From assembly GCF_963966145.1 (NCBI RefSeq), contig NC_091046.1, positions 44,764,001 through 44,828,000 of the forward strand: a stretch of 64,000 nt of DNA, in the 5' to 3' direction. This DNA is from Tenebrio molitor. Lineage: Eukaryota > Arthropoda > Insecta > Coleoptera > Tenebrionidae. The position numbers were made by a program, and so were the translations under genes. Shown piece after piece: positions 47,330-58,190 of this stretch. Each line of letters starts with the position of its first letter. Position 1 is the first letter of the stretch. The notes under the pieces are model-generated. The model made no database searches and had not been told where the DNA came from. It saw only the letters and a program-made list of their open reading frames with translations.

Positions 47330-47943
47330 GAAATTAAAAAAAAAAACTAGCTCAATTGGTTATTCTAACGCCATTATGATAAAAAATATTATTCCTACCG
47401 AAATTTGTTGACCAAATTTGTCAAAAATTTAACAAGCTATGCAAAAAATAACAGATTATTTTACGATTTTATGTAGAGCTGACAGAAATCAGTGTTATTT
47501 GATTATCATGCTATTTTTTATCTTTTACCCCCTAGAGGGTGTGACATCGATTTAAATTTTATTTGTCCCCCTGAATATGAAAACTATTTTTTTTATTTAA
47601 CTCCGAAGAATTAATCACTGAATTGCTTTTCATTTATTATTAAAAGGAACACACGTCTGGGGATATTCTCACGGGTTAATAATTATTGCCTGCGCTTGTC
47701 GTAATTAAATCGGCAAAGAACAAGGCGAAAGCTTTGATTTCCAGTGTGTCAATAATTAAAAGGATAATTGGCAGCAAGCAGTGCACTTGAAATATTTAGT
47801 AGTTGATTTCTTGCAATGCACACGCCAACCAGTTCTTTATACTTTTATTAGATTCTTCTTTTGATGTTTTGGGATCATGTGGTTATTTGTCGTGAGAGAA
47901 TGATGAGATATCTTTTGAGGACTTTCATATTTTAGTTAAAGTA

Positions 47944-48355
47944 TACAGGGTGTATCCGAATCCGACCGACAAACTTTCAAGGCAGATTCTATGATCGAAA
48001 ATAAGCATAAAACTCTTAATACATATGGGGTCAAAAATGCTTGGTTTGCGAAATAATTGACTAAAAAGTTCTACCAGCAACAAAAGGAATCGGGTGGAAT
48101 TTTTTGATGAAACGTAGAAAAATTAAAAAGGAGCTATGTACAATTTACAAAAATTGTCAAAATTTCGCCCCCCTGTTCAATGCACAGATAACCCCATAAA
48201 ATCCAAGGAATTCAGATCGCTATTATTTTAAGTTTTTGTTGATTATCTCGCAAACTAAGTGTTTTTGACCCCATATGTATTAAGAGTTTTATGCTTATTT
48301 TTGATCGTAGAATCTGCCCTGAAAGTTTGTCGGTCGAATTCGGATACACCCTGTA
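47944..48355. mobile_element. Foldback MITE, TACAGGGTGTATCCG family, copy 2
   Basis: 412 bp and very similar to 44014-44421. Its right half is repeated at 50723-50842 as part of the tandem duplication that made receptors I and J. Confidence 0.9.
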
Positions 48356-48536
48356 TATATAAATTCCTAAATTACTACAGAATCCTCAAAATCGCAACAT
48401 CATTTTGATACTGCAAATAATACAACTTTCTATTATTTTTGTTGAGTTTATTTATTGTTAAATATATTGTGTATCTATATTCAAATGCAACACATTATTT
48501 TCTGGCATACTACAGTTTTTTTGCCTTCAAAAATAA

Positions 48537-49911
48537 TTATTCCTGGCCACTAACTTGTTGTAAAAGAGCAAAGTAGGACCAGGAAGTCTTCATAATCTAA
48601 AATGAAAACATTTGTTAGCTGTAGGTCCCAGAAATCACTTTACCCTCATAAAAGTGTCCAGCGACAGATAAAATAAATTCAGTGCAGACAATTTGACTGT
48701 TTTTTGTGCTCTCATCGTCAAAAACAACAACTTCTTCTTGACATCTTCGGGAAAATCTGTCCATTCGCATTCAAACACGGCGTAAGGAATATTGCCACTC
48801 TGAAACACGAACAAACATAATTGTTAAACAAATAGCTACGTTGAGATTTTTAATGTGATCAGTTTACCTTAATCTCCACTTCATTTCCGAACCAACAATA
48901 CATAAATATCTGCACGGTTATCGCAAGCCCATAAGACAAGAGTGAGAAGAATTCGCTGGAAAGAGGAACTAGCTGCAAGGCAATTCGAATAAAGCATTTT
49001 AGAGATCTTTTTTGAACAGACGGCGACGTACCAAAGTCAATTGAAACATTGAAAGGCCGATAGCAGTTCCGCTCACAAAAAACTGGACCAACAAAATCCA
49101 ATTCAAAAATGTTTTGCATTTTTCGGTATAACTAAAAAGTGGAATTTATTGAAAGAAGAGAAAAATTACCCTCGTACCTCAAAATTTGCTTGTGATGCTC
49201 AATACAGTTGATCAGTTTGTCATTTATATCACCGGGACCAATCAAATTGTGAAGATTTCTTAAATTGTCACAAAGAATATCAAACTGGCTGCCAATGAAC
49301 AAGTTGATGGCAGCCACCAAAGTGTCAATATTGACATGAACCGTGGTAATAAATAACACACTAGCCATCTGGTGTATGAAAGTGATTTCATAAAGTGGAG
49401 ATGTTTTGGTGTTGAACGGGTACCAAGCCAAAAACGGGAGACGCTTCTCTTCGGCTGTCTTGTCCAAAAAAGGAAACAGAACACAAAACAAGTTGTAACA
49501 GTAGGACATGGTCAACACCGTCTTGTAGATCGCTCTCCAAAAGAATAAGTTGGTGTTTATTAGAGCTCTCTGTTGGGCTGTTTTCGGTTGGAACAAATCG
49601 GTCTCCAAGACTTTCAACAGTTGCTTCAACATCTCCATGTTCTTGATTAAATGGTACACCTTGAAGACCACCAGAATTTCGAGCAGGAGGACGTAGATGG
49701 TTCCAGTGAGGGCTTCTAGGTTGTCACGGATGAAGTAGAAGTTGACCACTTGAAAGAACATGTGACCCATCAGAAATACAATGAGCAGGATGGTGGTCTG
49801 GAGGACGTAAAGTCCAGGTTTGTAAGTTTCGTCGCCCTTTGGCCACAATCCACAAACGTGCAGCATCAAGATATTCATCTTGATGTTGGCTTTCCAGTCG
49901 TATTTGTCCAT
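48537..49911 (-). CDS. Odorant receptor I (7tm_6), intact
   Basis: Exons: 49911-49178, 49131-49032, 48972-48868, 48799-48644, 48596-48537; 384 residues. Introns are 46, 59, 68 and 47 bp. It starts MDKYDWKANIKMNILMLHV; the longer frame upstream begins with TTG and is not used. KRLPFLAWYPFNTKTSPLYE and QFDILCDNLRNLH are present; exon 3 ends YCWFGNEVEIK; the C-terminus is SWSYFALLQQ. Exon 4 has AQKTVKLSALNLFYL in place of the CQKPFKIS type of D-F, a mark of the I/J/K subgroup. It is a tandem twin of J. A 5' UTR exon and intron like that of J is likely. Ligand unknown. Confidence 0.93.
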
Positions 49912-50190
49912 GACGAAGGATGTTGAAATGTTGAACAACTAACTTCCGAACGAATAAAAAATATTTGGTTAGCACTTTGATTCGTAAATGAAAAAAGAAG
50001 TTGTTTCAAAATGATTAATTGGACTTTAAAGGAACTTAAGAAGTAAAGTACCCTAGCTAGTTTGGTTTAGATGAAACGAAAAAAAATTACAGAACCAATG
50101 AAATTTATTCAAAATACCTCATTGATAAATGTCAGTAAAACAAGACAAACTGAAGCAGAATGCATTTTGTGGTAGGTAATTGTTTGAGCT

Positions 50191-50219
50191 TGTATAGCTT
50201 CAGTTTCTAGTCGACCAAT
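50191..50219 (-). promoter_or_regulatory. Promoter of receptor I: CCAAT and weak TATA
   Basis: Minus strand ATTGGTCGACTAGAAACTG then AAGCTATACAAGC. The TATA box differs from the AAGCTATAAAAGC of J by one base, which could lower transcription of I relative to J. Confidence 0.5.
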
Positions 50220-50722
50220 CAGAAGTGGGGTCTGGGCTTCTGCGCAGAGAAATAAAATAAAAACTTTGACATTAAAAGCGTTTTGGTGCCACGCATATTT
50301 AACAAACAATAATTTTTATGAAATTAACTTAAATTTACAGATACTCCCAACTGAGAGAGTAGTTTTTATTTGCCTGCTAAACCAAGAATAGATCACTGAA
50401 TGGCACTTTATTTATTATTAACAGAAATAAATCTCGGGACGTACTCTCACGAATAGGTAATTATTGCATGAGCTTACAGCAATTAAATCCGCAAGAGCAA
50501 TGTGAAGGTTTTGATTTCTATTCTTCATAAATAATCAAAGAGGTAATTACTAGTGCACTGTCTTCAAATATTAATCAACTCTTGGAATGCATTTTCCAAC
50601 CAGCTTTATCCTTATCGAGGATAATTGCACTTCAAGAGAAGCATTGTCCATCAATTATTTTTTAGGCACCGTTAATAAAAACGGCAATTTTAAGTACTCA
50701 CAAGCGGACGAAAAATAACTTT

Positions 50723-50842
50723 AGTCAATTATCTCGCAAACCAAGCATTTTTGACCCCATATGTATTAAGAGTTTTATGCTTATTTTTGATCGTAGAATC
50801 TGCCCTGAAAGTTTGTCGGTCGAATTCGGATACACCCTGTAT
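50723..50842. mobile_element. Right half of MITE, at the duplication junction
   Basis: Matches 48236-48355 and ends GATACACCCTGTA. The left half is absent because the duplication breakpoint lies inside the element. Confidence 0.85.
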
Positions 50843-50908
50843 ATATAAATTACTACAGAATCCTCAAAACCGAAACATCATTTTGATAGTGCAAATAATA
50901 CAACTTTA

Positions 50909-51164
50909 TAAAAGCAATACCCTTCTCAAGATAACAATTTTTAATTATCGGACGATTACAACAATTTCTAATCGACACATGAGGTGCACAATAAACAATT
51001 ATTAATTAGCACATCTCTCTCTCTAACGTCTCAAGCATCTGAATTCGCACTGCCTCCCCTGTTCCCGTTTTCGATATTGCAAACCCATGCATTGGCGTTG
51101 ACCTTCGTCTTGGGTTTCGAATATCCGCGGTGCTGTACAGGCTGACCGGTAAATGGCGCTAACA
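50909..51164 (-). repeat. 3' LTR of the gypsy-type element
   Basis: 256 bp. On the coding strand it begins TGTTAGCGCCATTTACCGG and ends GTATTGCTTTTA. It is identical to 56137-56392. Confidence 0.92.
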
Positions 51165-51534
51165 GCTCGGCCACGCTCCATTTGCCCACGTCCTCGTGGA
51201 GTTACAGCACAGCATAGCTAAAACGAGAAAACAGGAAAAGTCAACGTTTCACTGTAAGATAAATAATATTAATGTTAGTACGTGTAATCAACGCGATGAG
51301 CTCATCAGTATCGTCTTAACGTATATGAATACATCACTAACAGGTACAAGTGTCGTTTTCACTCGTATATTGGGACAACGTATTTGTCAACATCGTTTTC
51401 GTTTTCGTATCAAAGGTGATGTATTCTCGTAAGCGTCCGGACATCGTATTCGATTAGCAACGTATTTGCTCAAACATTACGGGTACCCTCGTGTCAGGAC
51501 AACGTTTTTGTCCTTGTACTTGTTCGTCATTGCC

Positions 51535-52053
51535 CTATTGAGGCGAATCAGGCACTTTTTGCCGAGACGTATTAAGCACGTTTTGCTCAGACGTATTAGG
51601 CACGTTTTGCCGAGACGTATTAAGCACGTTTTGCTCAGACGTATTAGGCACGTTTTGCCGAGACGTATTAAGCACGTTTTGCTCAGACGTATTAGGCACG
51701 TTTTGCCGAGACGTATTAAACACGTTTTGCTCAGCCGTATTAAGCACGTTTTGCTCAGACATATTAGGCACGTTTTGCCGAGACGTATTAAGCACGTTTT
51801 GCTCAGACGTATTAGGCACGTTTTGCCGAGACGTATTAAGCACGTTTTGCTCAGACGTATTAGGCACGTTTTGCCGAGACGTATTAAGCACGTTTTGCTC
51901 AGACGTATTAGGCACGTTTTGCCCAGTAGCATCACTGCTACTGTCGTCCGTGTCCGTCTCAGAATTCAAGTCGTATGGTTTCATCTTATCTATTGAGACA
52001 ACTCCTTCGTAGCGTCTTTGGGATCTCGTCGATCCAGGCAGATCTCGTACCAC
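51535..52053 (-). pseudogene. C-terminal end of retroelement pol with repeat tail
   Basis: The frame starts with VRDLPGSTRSQRRYEGV, the usual end of insect gypsy polyproteins (a chromatin- or nucleic-acid-binding tail), followed by an acidic stretch (DTDDSSSD) and the repeat. It is in another frame than the integrase, separated by a frameshift near 52100. Confidence 0.7.
51547..51923 (-). repeat. Minisatellite, 24 bp monomer in 48 bp higher-order units
   Basis: About sixteen 24 bp monomers alternating between GGCACGTTTTGCCGAGACGT and AGCACGTTTTGCTCAGACGT types. On the minus strand, in the frame 51535-52053, it encodes a 16-residue period of the form SEQNVLNTSRQNVPNT. It forms a C-terminal tail after the integrase. 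Translatability is kept across all units. Confidence 0.9.
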
Positions 52054-53972
52054 AAACCGGTCCGAGTCCAGAACTTTTGTGATCTCGTAATGACCAACAA
52101 CTTTTTACTTTTCCCGTCATTTGTTGGAATAACTTTTCGTATCAAAACATGCTGGCCCACTGTATAAGTAGGTGCAGCTCGTCGTTTCTTATCGTAAAGA
52201 GTCTTTTGTTGTGCCTGTTTTGCACTAATTCGTTTACCAATTTTAATACGTGTTGCCGGAAGATCGTCATCCCGGGTTACTTCACACACCTCTGTGCTTA
52301 AAAAGGCATCGTTTGCTTGCCTGGGCTGGTATCCCAAGAGCAACTCGTATGGGGTTTTCCCAGTCGTTTTGTTCACCGTCGTATTTAAGCCCCATTGTAT
52401 CGTACGTAATGTTTCGTCCCATTTTCGCTCATCATCCGTAGAGGCAGCTAGACAACTTAGAATCGTTCTATTATACCTTTCTGCTTGCCCGTTGGCTCGA
52501 GATGTTGCCGTGGCATTGTGGTTAACTTTAATATTGAGCGTTTGGCAATAGCTGATAAAACGTTTACTGGTAAAGCAGCTTCCTCTATCACAAACAATTC
52601 GTTGTGCTACTCCAAACATACTAAAAATCTCGTCTAGGTACGTTAACACTGGCCCTACTGACGTATTTCGTACTGCTTTAAGGAAAGCAAACTTCGTAAA
52701 CCCGTCTATAGCCAGAATCAAATGCGTGTTCTTTCTGGCGCTCGTGACACATGGTCCTAAATGGTCAATATGTATCGTATGCATGGGTATGTCAAATTTT
52801 GGAATAGGGTGAAGAAAACCTGACTGCTTCCCCGTGGGCTCCTTGTTATACATACATGCTAAACAGCAGGAGACATAACGTTTAACGTATTTTTTCATCT
52901 TTGGAAACCAATATTTTCCCTTGATTAGTTCCAGCGTTTTCTCGGCACCAAAATGTCCGACGTTATCGTGATGGAAAAAAACAATTTGACTACGTGCAGT
53001 CTTGGGCACAACCCACCTTTCACCTGTTGGTGTCACTTTAGAAATTCGGTTCTGCTTTAGCACATACTCTGAATGTATGCGCTTGTCCTCATTATCTTCT
53101 GGTTGTCGGGATAAAACAGCATGTATGTGTTTGCACAATTCGTCCGTTAGTTGAGCAGCCAGAACCCAGTCGTCTTCGTTGATGCTCATGTGGTGCACGT
53201 AAAATTCATTTTCGTGATCGTTTATTTCCTCTTGTAAACTATTCCTACTCAAAGCATCCACGTGAGCCATCTTCTGACCGGCTCTGTACTCAACACTAAA
53301 GTCGTATTCTTGTGTCAGCAACCACCATCGTCCCACTCTCGGAATGAGATCTCTTTTGGTCATCGTGGTTCGTATAGCGTTACAGTCAGTCACCACCGTA
53401 AAGTGGATTCCTAACAAATAGATACGGAATCGTCTCATAGAGTCGACCACAGCAAGGGTCTCCGACTCATACGAATGGTACTTTTCCTCCATCTTGCTCG
53501 TCTGCCTACTAAAATAACAAATTGGTCTTAGCGTCTGATCTTGTTGTCGTTGTAACAAACTCCCGCCTATACCATGTTTAGATGCATCAGTGTGCAGCTC
53601 CGTATGAGCATCTCGACTGTACAGAGCTAACACCGGGCGTTCCACTAATCGTTGTTTCAGGAACCGAAAAGCCTCTTCTTGTTCTTTTCCCCAAATAAAC
53701 GGCATGTTGGCCTTCGTAAGTTTCGTAAGTGGTTTGGCTTTGGTGGCGAAATTCTTTATGAATCTCCGGAAATAGGAGGTTAACCCTATGAACTGTCTTA
53801 TTTCGTGTACATTGGTTGGCCTTGGGTACTCGCTCACTGCTTTAGTCTTCGCTCGTCCAGGTTGTATGGCCTCCAAATTCAATTCGTGACTTAAATATTC
53901 TAACTGATTGTGGAAAAATTGACATTTAGACAAACGAAATGTCATTCCTGCGTCTCTGAATAGAGTGAACAC
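51990..53972 (-). pseudogene. Retroelement pol fragment: RT end, RNase H, integrase
   Basis: 660 codons. Residues about 1-120 are the end of the reverse transcriptase (FIGLTSYFRRFI, PLTKLTK, PFIWGKEQEEAF). RNase H follows with D129 in HTDAS, ESETLAVV near 170, D196 in VTDCNA and D239 in HVDALSRN. The integrase has an HX5H/CX2C zinc finger region (H334 to C373) and the DDE residues D403, D462 and E498 in place. The fingers and palm with the catalytic YxDD are missing: the preceding protease-linker region joins directly to residue 1 in another frame. The protein cannot reverse transcribe on its own; the integrase part looks undamaged. Confidence 0.92.
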
Positions 53973-54093
53973 TTGTCGTTAAGTTCAATATGCATTTCTG
54001 AAATGGTCGTTTTACCTAGTTCGCTAGTATCGGAAGCAAAACAGTCTCGAAATTCGTTTAGTAATTGCAAAACCTGGAACCGTTCGCGTTCTG

Positions 54094-55281
54094 TCAGAGT
54101 TGATTCGTAACATCGTCCACGAGAAACGGTTGCAAGTTACATGGAGTAATAGAAAAATTGCTCACCTCGTTTGTAGAGCTCTCCAACTTACATGGAAGTC
54201 CTCGAACCAACAATTGCCCTCGTCTGAATATCAAGTTGCTATCTGCTGCATTGCGGACCGAGATCACTCCTCCTGTGGACGTAATGCAGCCTGGGATGCT
54301 GTACTCGTGGTTCGGCTGTTGCCTCGTAGTGGCTTCCACGTAGACGTCACCATCGTAGGTCTCCGGGCTGTAGACCTCGATGAATCCAATCGTATGTGAG
54401 GGAATTACTACGTCCTCCTTTGACCTCAAGGCAACTTCTCGCGAGGGTAGGTCGCCTAACCCTGGTAAGACAGCCAAATGTTTGTCGAAGAGTCTGATTT
54501 GATTATCGCGCAACACCATGGTTACACCGGCACGATTTAAAATTGTTTGCCCGATAATAACCGGCACACTTCGCACGCGATCTTCGACAATACTTGCTGT
54601 CACTTTGGCCGTGATGAGGTCCACCGTTAATGTCACTTCTGCTTCCCCCAACGCGGGTGTAACTCCTCCTGCATAACCTCTGATAAGCTGTAGCTCAAGC
54701 TGTAGTTCTATAGCGGTTGTCTTACGAAGCGTTACAATACTACAACCTGTGTCAATGTACCCTTTCAGGGGTTTGCCATTTATTGCACACCCAACAAAAT
54801 AGCAATCCTGAGTGTCGCTGGGACACAGCTGCCTTACACTAGGAGCTGACGTCTTGTGTCGTCTACATTTGCCAGCTTCGTGACCTAGTAATTTGCAGTT
54901 GCCACACTCGACTCGTGGTTTGGGACATTTACCCGCAACGTGTCTGGGTTCGTGGCAATTATAACACCGGAGTATTCTTTTCTCTGTTGAATCGCTATCA
55001 TTCCGTTTATTCGTACTGGTGCTCATTTTGGTTCCCAACCTCCTACGATCAAAACCTTTGCCTCGCCTATCGGCAACTTTCGTTTCGTTATCTGCGACTT
55101 CCGCGACTAATGTGGAAAGATATTCAGTGTACAACTCTTCAGGGGTTTCATAACGTCCCGCTTTAGCCCCGTTTCGGAGCGTGCGATCACTTAATCCGTC
55201 AATGAGACAAGAAACTGCGTATTTGCCTGTGATGTTGCAGGCCTGTAATAAATTAATTTTCCCAAGATAATATTGCGTCAT
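54094..55281 (-). pseudogene. Retroelement gag C-terminus and protease
   Basis: 395 codons. Two zinc knuckles lie at residues 106-119 and 126-139 (CX2CX4HX4C pattern), an RNA-packaging feature. The retropepsin active site DTG is at 177-179 in YIDTGCSIVTL. The frame ends at a TGA; the following linker to the reverse transcriptase is open in the -1 frame, which could be a natural shift site or a mutation. The N-terminal half of gag is in a different frame upstream, so this is not a free-standing gene. Confidence 0.85.
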
Positions 55282-55336
55282 GCTTTCGTGGAATTGTTTT
55301 TCCCTATTGACAAGCTGTCGTAACGTAGTAGCAAAA

Positions 55337-55813
55337 TCATGATGTTCGGGAAACGTTTTGACTAATAAGTAATAACGCTTTCCACTCGTCCCACGTGTGG
55401 GTATATGTCGTCAAATTATCGTACCATGTACGTGCTAGTCCTGTCAACCGATTCTGCATTAATTGTATTGTGGTATTCTCATCCCACTTGTTGACTCTAG
55501 CCAATTGATCAATCTTATCTACCCATTTTACCAAAGATTGGTTAGGTTTACCGGGCAAAAATTCCGGAATGCAATCGCTTTTCACCGCCATGCGAACAAC
55601 GTGTTGACTATTTTCACTAGAGTGCGACTCGCGTCTTATTAATCTATCTACAAGCGCTTCTAATTTTCTCAGCCGAACATCCCCATCTGAATTTCCCGTC
55701 CAGTCACAAGAGCGTTCGTCAAGACAATCATAACTGGAGTTCCGTCTCGTCCGTCGATCAAACGGCCCTTTTTCGCGTCGTTTGGATGAGCTGATTTTTC
55801 GATCTTTTCCCAC
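55337..55813 (-). pseudogene. Retroelement gag N-terminal part, frameshifted
   Basis: The 158-codon frame starts MGKDRKISSSKRREKG and carries the gypsy-type capsid pattern (EFLPGKPNQSLVKWVDKIDQ, RLTGLARTWYDNL). It leaves the capsid frame near 55375; the rest of the capsid is open in the neighbouring frame and leads into the 54094-55281 segment. One inserted or deleted base pair explains it. Confidence 0.85.
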
Positions 55814-56136
55814 TTTTTTTTTCTTAATTATAATCGCCTTGCGTAAACAAACACTTTATGCAAACGTATGGTAAAAGTCACCGTCACTGTTCCAATTCAA
55901 TAAAACACAATATTGCGCAAGAGTGCGACAACGTAAAATGCACTAACTTGATATTTTTAATAGCCCCGTCGGGCAAGTACGACTTAAAAAAAAGTACTCA
56001 CAGTTTGTCCGTACTTGGTGACATCGAGGAAATCATACACAAGTCACAAACACCGTTTTTCGTTACTTCAATTTCAAAAATTCGCAAAATTCGCGACTTT
56101 GCGGTCGGGCAGGTTTGTGTTATCCCACCGCTGCTC

Positions 56137-56392
56137 TAAAAGCAATACCCTTCTCAAGATAACAATTTTTAATTATCGGACGATTACAACAATTTCTAAT
56201 CGACACATGAGGTGCACAATAAACAATTATTAATTAGCACATCTCTCTCTCTAACGTCTCAAGCATCTGAATTCGCACTGCCTCCCCTGTTCCCGTTTTC
56301 GATATTGCAAACCCATGCATTGGCGTTGACCTTCGTCTTGGGTTTCGAATATCCGCGGTGCTGTACAGGCTGACCGGTAAATGGCGCTAACA
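56137..56392 (-). repeat. 5' LTR of the gypsy-type element
   Basis: 256 bp, identical to 50909-51164. The expected primer-binding site just inside it is not a clear match to a tRNA end I know; TGGGATAACAC about ten bases in is a candidate. Confidence 0.92.
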
Positions 56393-56502
56393 TTTATATT
56401 ATTTTTGTTGAGTTTATTTATTGTTAAATATATTGTGTATCTATATTCAAATGCAACACATTATTTTCTTGCATACTACAGTTTTTTCGCCTTCAAAAAT
56501 AA

Positions 56503-57873
56503 TTATTCCTGGCCACTAACTTGTTGTAGAAGAGCAAAGTAGGACCAGGAAGTCTTCATAATCTAAAATGAAAACACATGTTAGTTGTAGGCTCCAGAAA
56601 ATTACTTTACCTTCATAAAAGTGTCCAGCGACAGATAAAATAAATTCAGTGCAGACAATTTGACTGTTTTTTGTGCTCTCATCGTGAAAAACAACAACTT
56701 CTTCTTGACATCTTCGGGAAAATCTGTCCATTCGCATTCAAACACGGCGTAAGGAATATTGCCACTCTGAAACACGAACAAATATAATTGTTAAACAAAT
56801 AGCTACGTTGATATTTTTCATGTGATCGGTTTACCTTAATCTCCACTTCATTTCCGAACCAACAATACATAAATATCTGCACAGTTATCGCAACTCCATA
56901 AGATAAGAGTGAGAAGAATTCGCTGGAAAGAGGAACTAGCTGGAAGGCAATTCGAATAAAATATTTTAGAAGATTATTAATAATCGGCGTACCAAGGTCA
57001 ACTGAAACATTGAAATGCCAATAGCAGTTCCGCTCACAAAAAACTGGACCAACAAAATCCAATTCAAAAAATTGTTGCATTTTTCGGTATAACTGGAAGG
57101 TGAAATTTTATTGAAAGAAGTGAAAAATTAGTTTCGTACCTCAAAGTTTGCTTATGATGCTCAATACAGTTGATCAGTTTGTCATTTATGTCTTCGGAAC
57201 CAGTCAAATTGTGAAGATTTCTTAAATTGTCGCAGAGAATATCAAATTGGCTGCCATTAAACGCGTTTATTGCAGCCACTAAAGTATCTATGTTGACATG
57301 AACCGTGGTAATAAATACAACACTCGCTATCTGGTGTATGTAAGTGATTTGGTAAAATGGAGATATTTGGGTATTGTAAGGGTACCAAGCCAAGAACGGG
57401 AGACGCTTCTCTTCAGCAGTCTTGTCCAAAAGAGGAAACAGAACACAAAACAAGTTGTAACAGTAAGACATGGTCAAAAACGTCTTGTAGATCGCTCTCC
57501 AATAGAATATGTTCGTGTCTATTAGAGCTCTCTGTTGGGCTGTTTTCGGTTGGAACAAATCGGTGTCCAAGATTTTCAAAAGTTGCTTGAACATTTCCAT
57601 GTTCTTGATTAAATAGTACACCTTGAATACCACCAGCATTTCGACCAAGAGGACGTAGAAGCTTCCAGTAATGGCCTCTAGGTTGTCACGGATAAAGTAG
57701 ATCTTGACCACTTGACAGAACATGTGACCCATCAGGAATACAGTGAGTAGGATGGTCGCCTGGAGGGCGTAAATTCCAGGTTTGTAAGTTTCGTCGCCCT
57801 TTGGCCACAATCCACAAACTTGCAGCATCAAGATGTTCATCTTAATGTTGGCCTTCCAGTCGTATTTGTCCAT
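56503..57873 (-). CDS. Odorant receptor J (7tm_6), intact
   Basis: Exons: 57873-57140, 57092-56993, 56939-56835, 56766-56611, 56562-56503; 384 residues. Introns are 47, 53, 68 and 48 bp. It is a recent tandem copy of I with matching exon lengths and most residues the same; differences include LQVCGLWP, YNTQISPFYQIT and AFNGSQFD in exon 1. Exon 4 ends FMK where I has FMR. A 5' UTR intron (about 57903-58087) is supported by GTGAG|GTATTT and CGTTCAG. TATA (AAGCTATAAAAGCTC) at about 58161 is intact. The LTR retrotransposon begins about 110 bp beyond the stop codon and reads in the same direction toward receptor I. Confidence 0.93.
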
Positions 57874-58156
57874 GACGAAGGATGTTAAAATGTTCAGAAC
57901 TTCTGAACGAATAAAAAAACTTTGGTTAACACTTTGATTCGAAACAAATTACACAAGAAGAAAAAAACAGTTCTTTTCAAAATGATTAATTCGACTTTAA
58001 AAAAGCTTAAGAAGTAAAGTACCCTAGCTAGTTTGGTTTAGATGAACGAGAAAAAATTACAGAACCAACGAAATTTATTCAAAATACCTCACTGATAAAT
58101 GTAAATGAAACAAGACAAACCGAAGCAGAATGCATTTTGTGGTAGGTAATTGCTTG

Positions 58157-58190
58157 AGCTTTTATAGCTTCAGTTTCTAGTCAACCAATC
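58157..58190 (-). promoter_or_regulatory. Promoter of receptor J: CCAAT and TATA
   Basis: Minus strand ATTGGTTGACTAGAAACTG then AAGCTATAAAAGCTC, the latter also used by C and G. Confidence 0.6.

Larger units (their letters stand above)
46296..48536. other. Intergenic region between receptors H and I
   Basis: Holds the H promoter, a foldback element (46930-47329), a TTGTCGTGAGAGAA box at 47887-47900 without a gene close downstream, and MITE 47944-48355. No gene was found. Confidence 0.6.
48236..50722. repeat. Tandem duplication unit 1 (receptor I)
   Basis: The unit starts inside the MITE 47944-48355 and ends at CGGACGAAAAATAACT. The second unit starts at 50723 with the same MITE half and ends near 58706 with the same CGGACGAAAAATAACT. 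Between the junctions it carries the whole receptor gene with about 800 bp of upstream DNA. Confidence 0.8.
49912..50908. other. Upstream region of receptor I and duplication junction
   Basis: Contains the I promoter, a reversed CTCTCACGAA box at about 50443, the tandem junction at 50722/50723, a MITE half (50723-50842) and the 5' side of the LTR element target site. Confidence 0.6.
50909..56392 (-). mobile_element. Gypsy-type LTR retrotransposon, defective
   Basis: 5,484 bp including two LTRs of 256 bp that are identical by eye. TTTA stands on both outer sides (50905-50908 and 56393-56396), a likely 4 bp target duplication; the empty site is visible in the twin flank of receptor I at about 48421-48445. 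Order on the minus strand: LTR, gag with two CCHC knuckles, protease, remnant of the reverse transcriptase, RNase H, integrase, minisatellite tail, LTR. At least three coding defects exist: a frameshift in gag near 55375, loss of the reverse transcriptase fingers and palm at about 53975, and a frameshift near 52100. It sits in the 3' flank of receptor J. Confidence 0.93.

Noticed and set aside
51547..51923. CRISPR-like regular repeat
   Set aside because: There are no unique spacers; monomers are contiguous, and the host is an insect. It is a minisatellite.
51466..51996. Plus-strand 176-codon frame rich in RRIRHVLP repeats
   Set aside because: It is the antisense shadow of the minisatellite in the retroelement tail.
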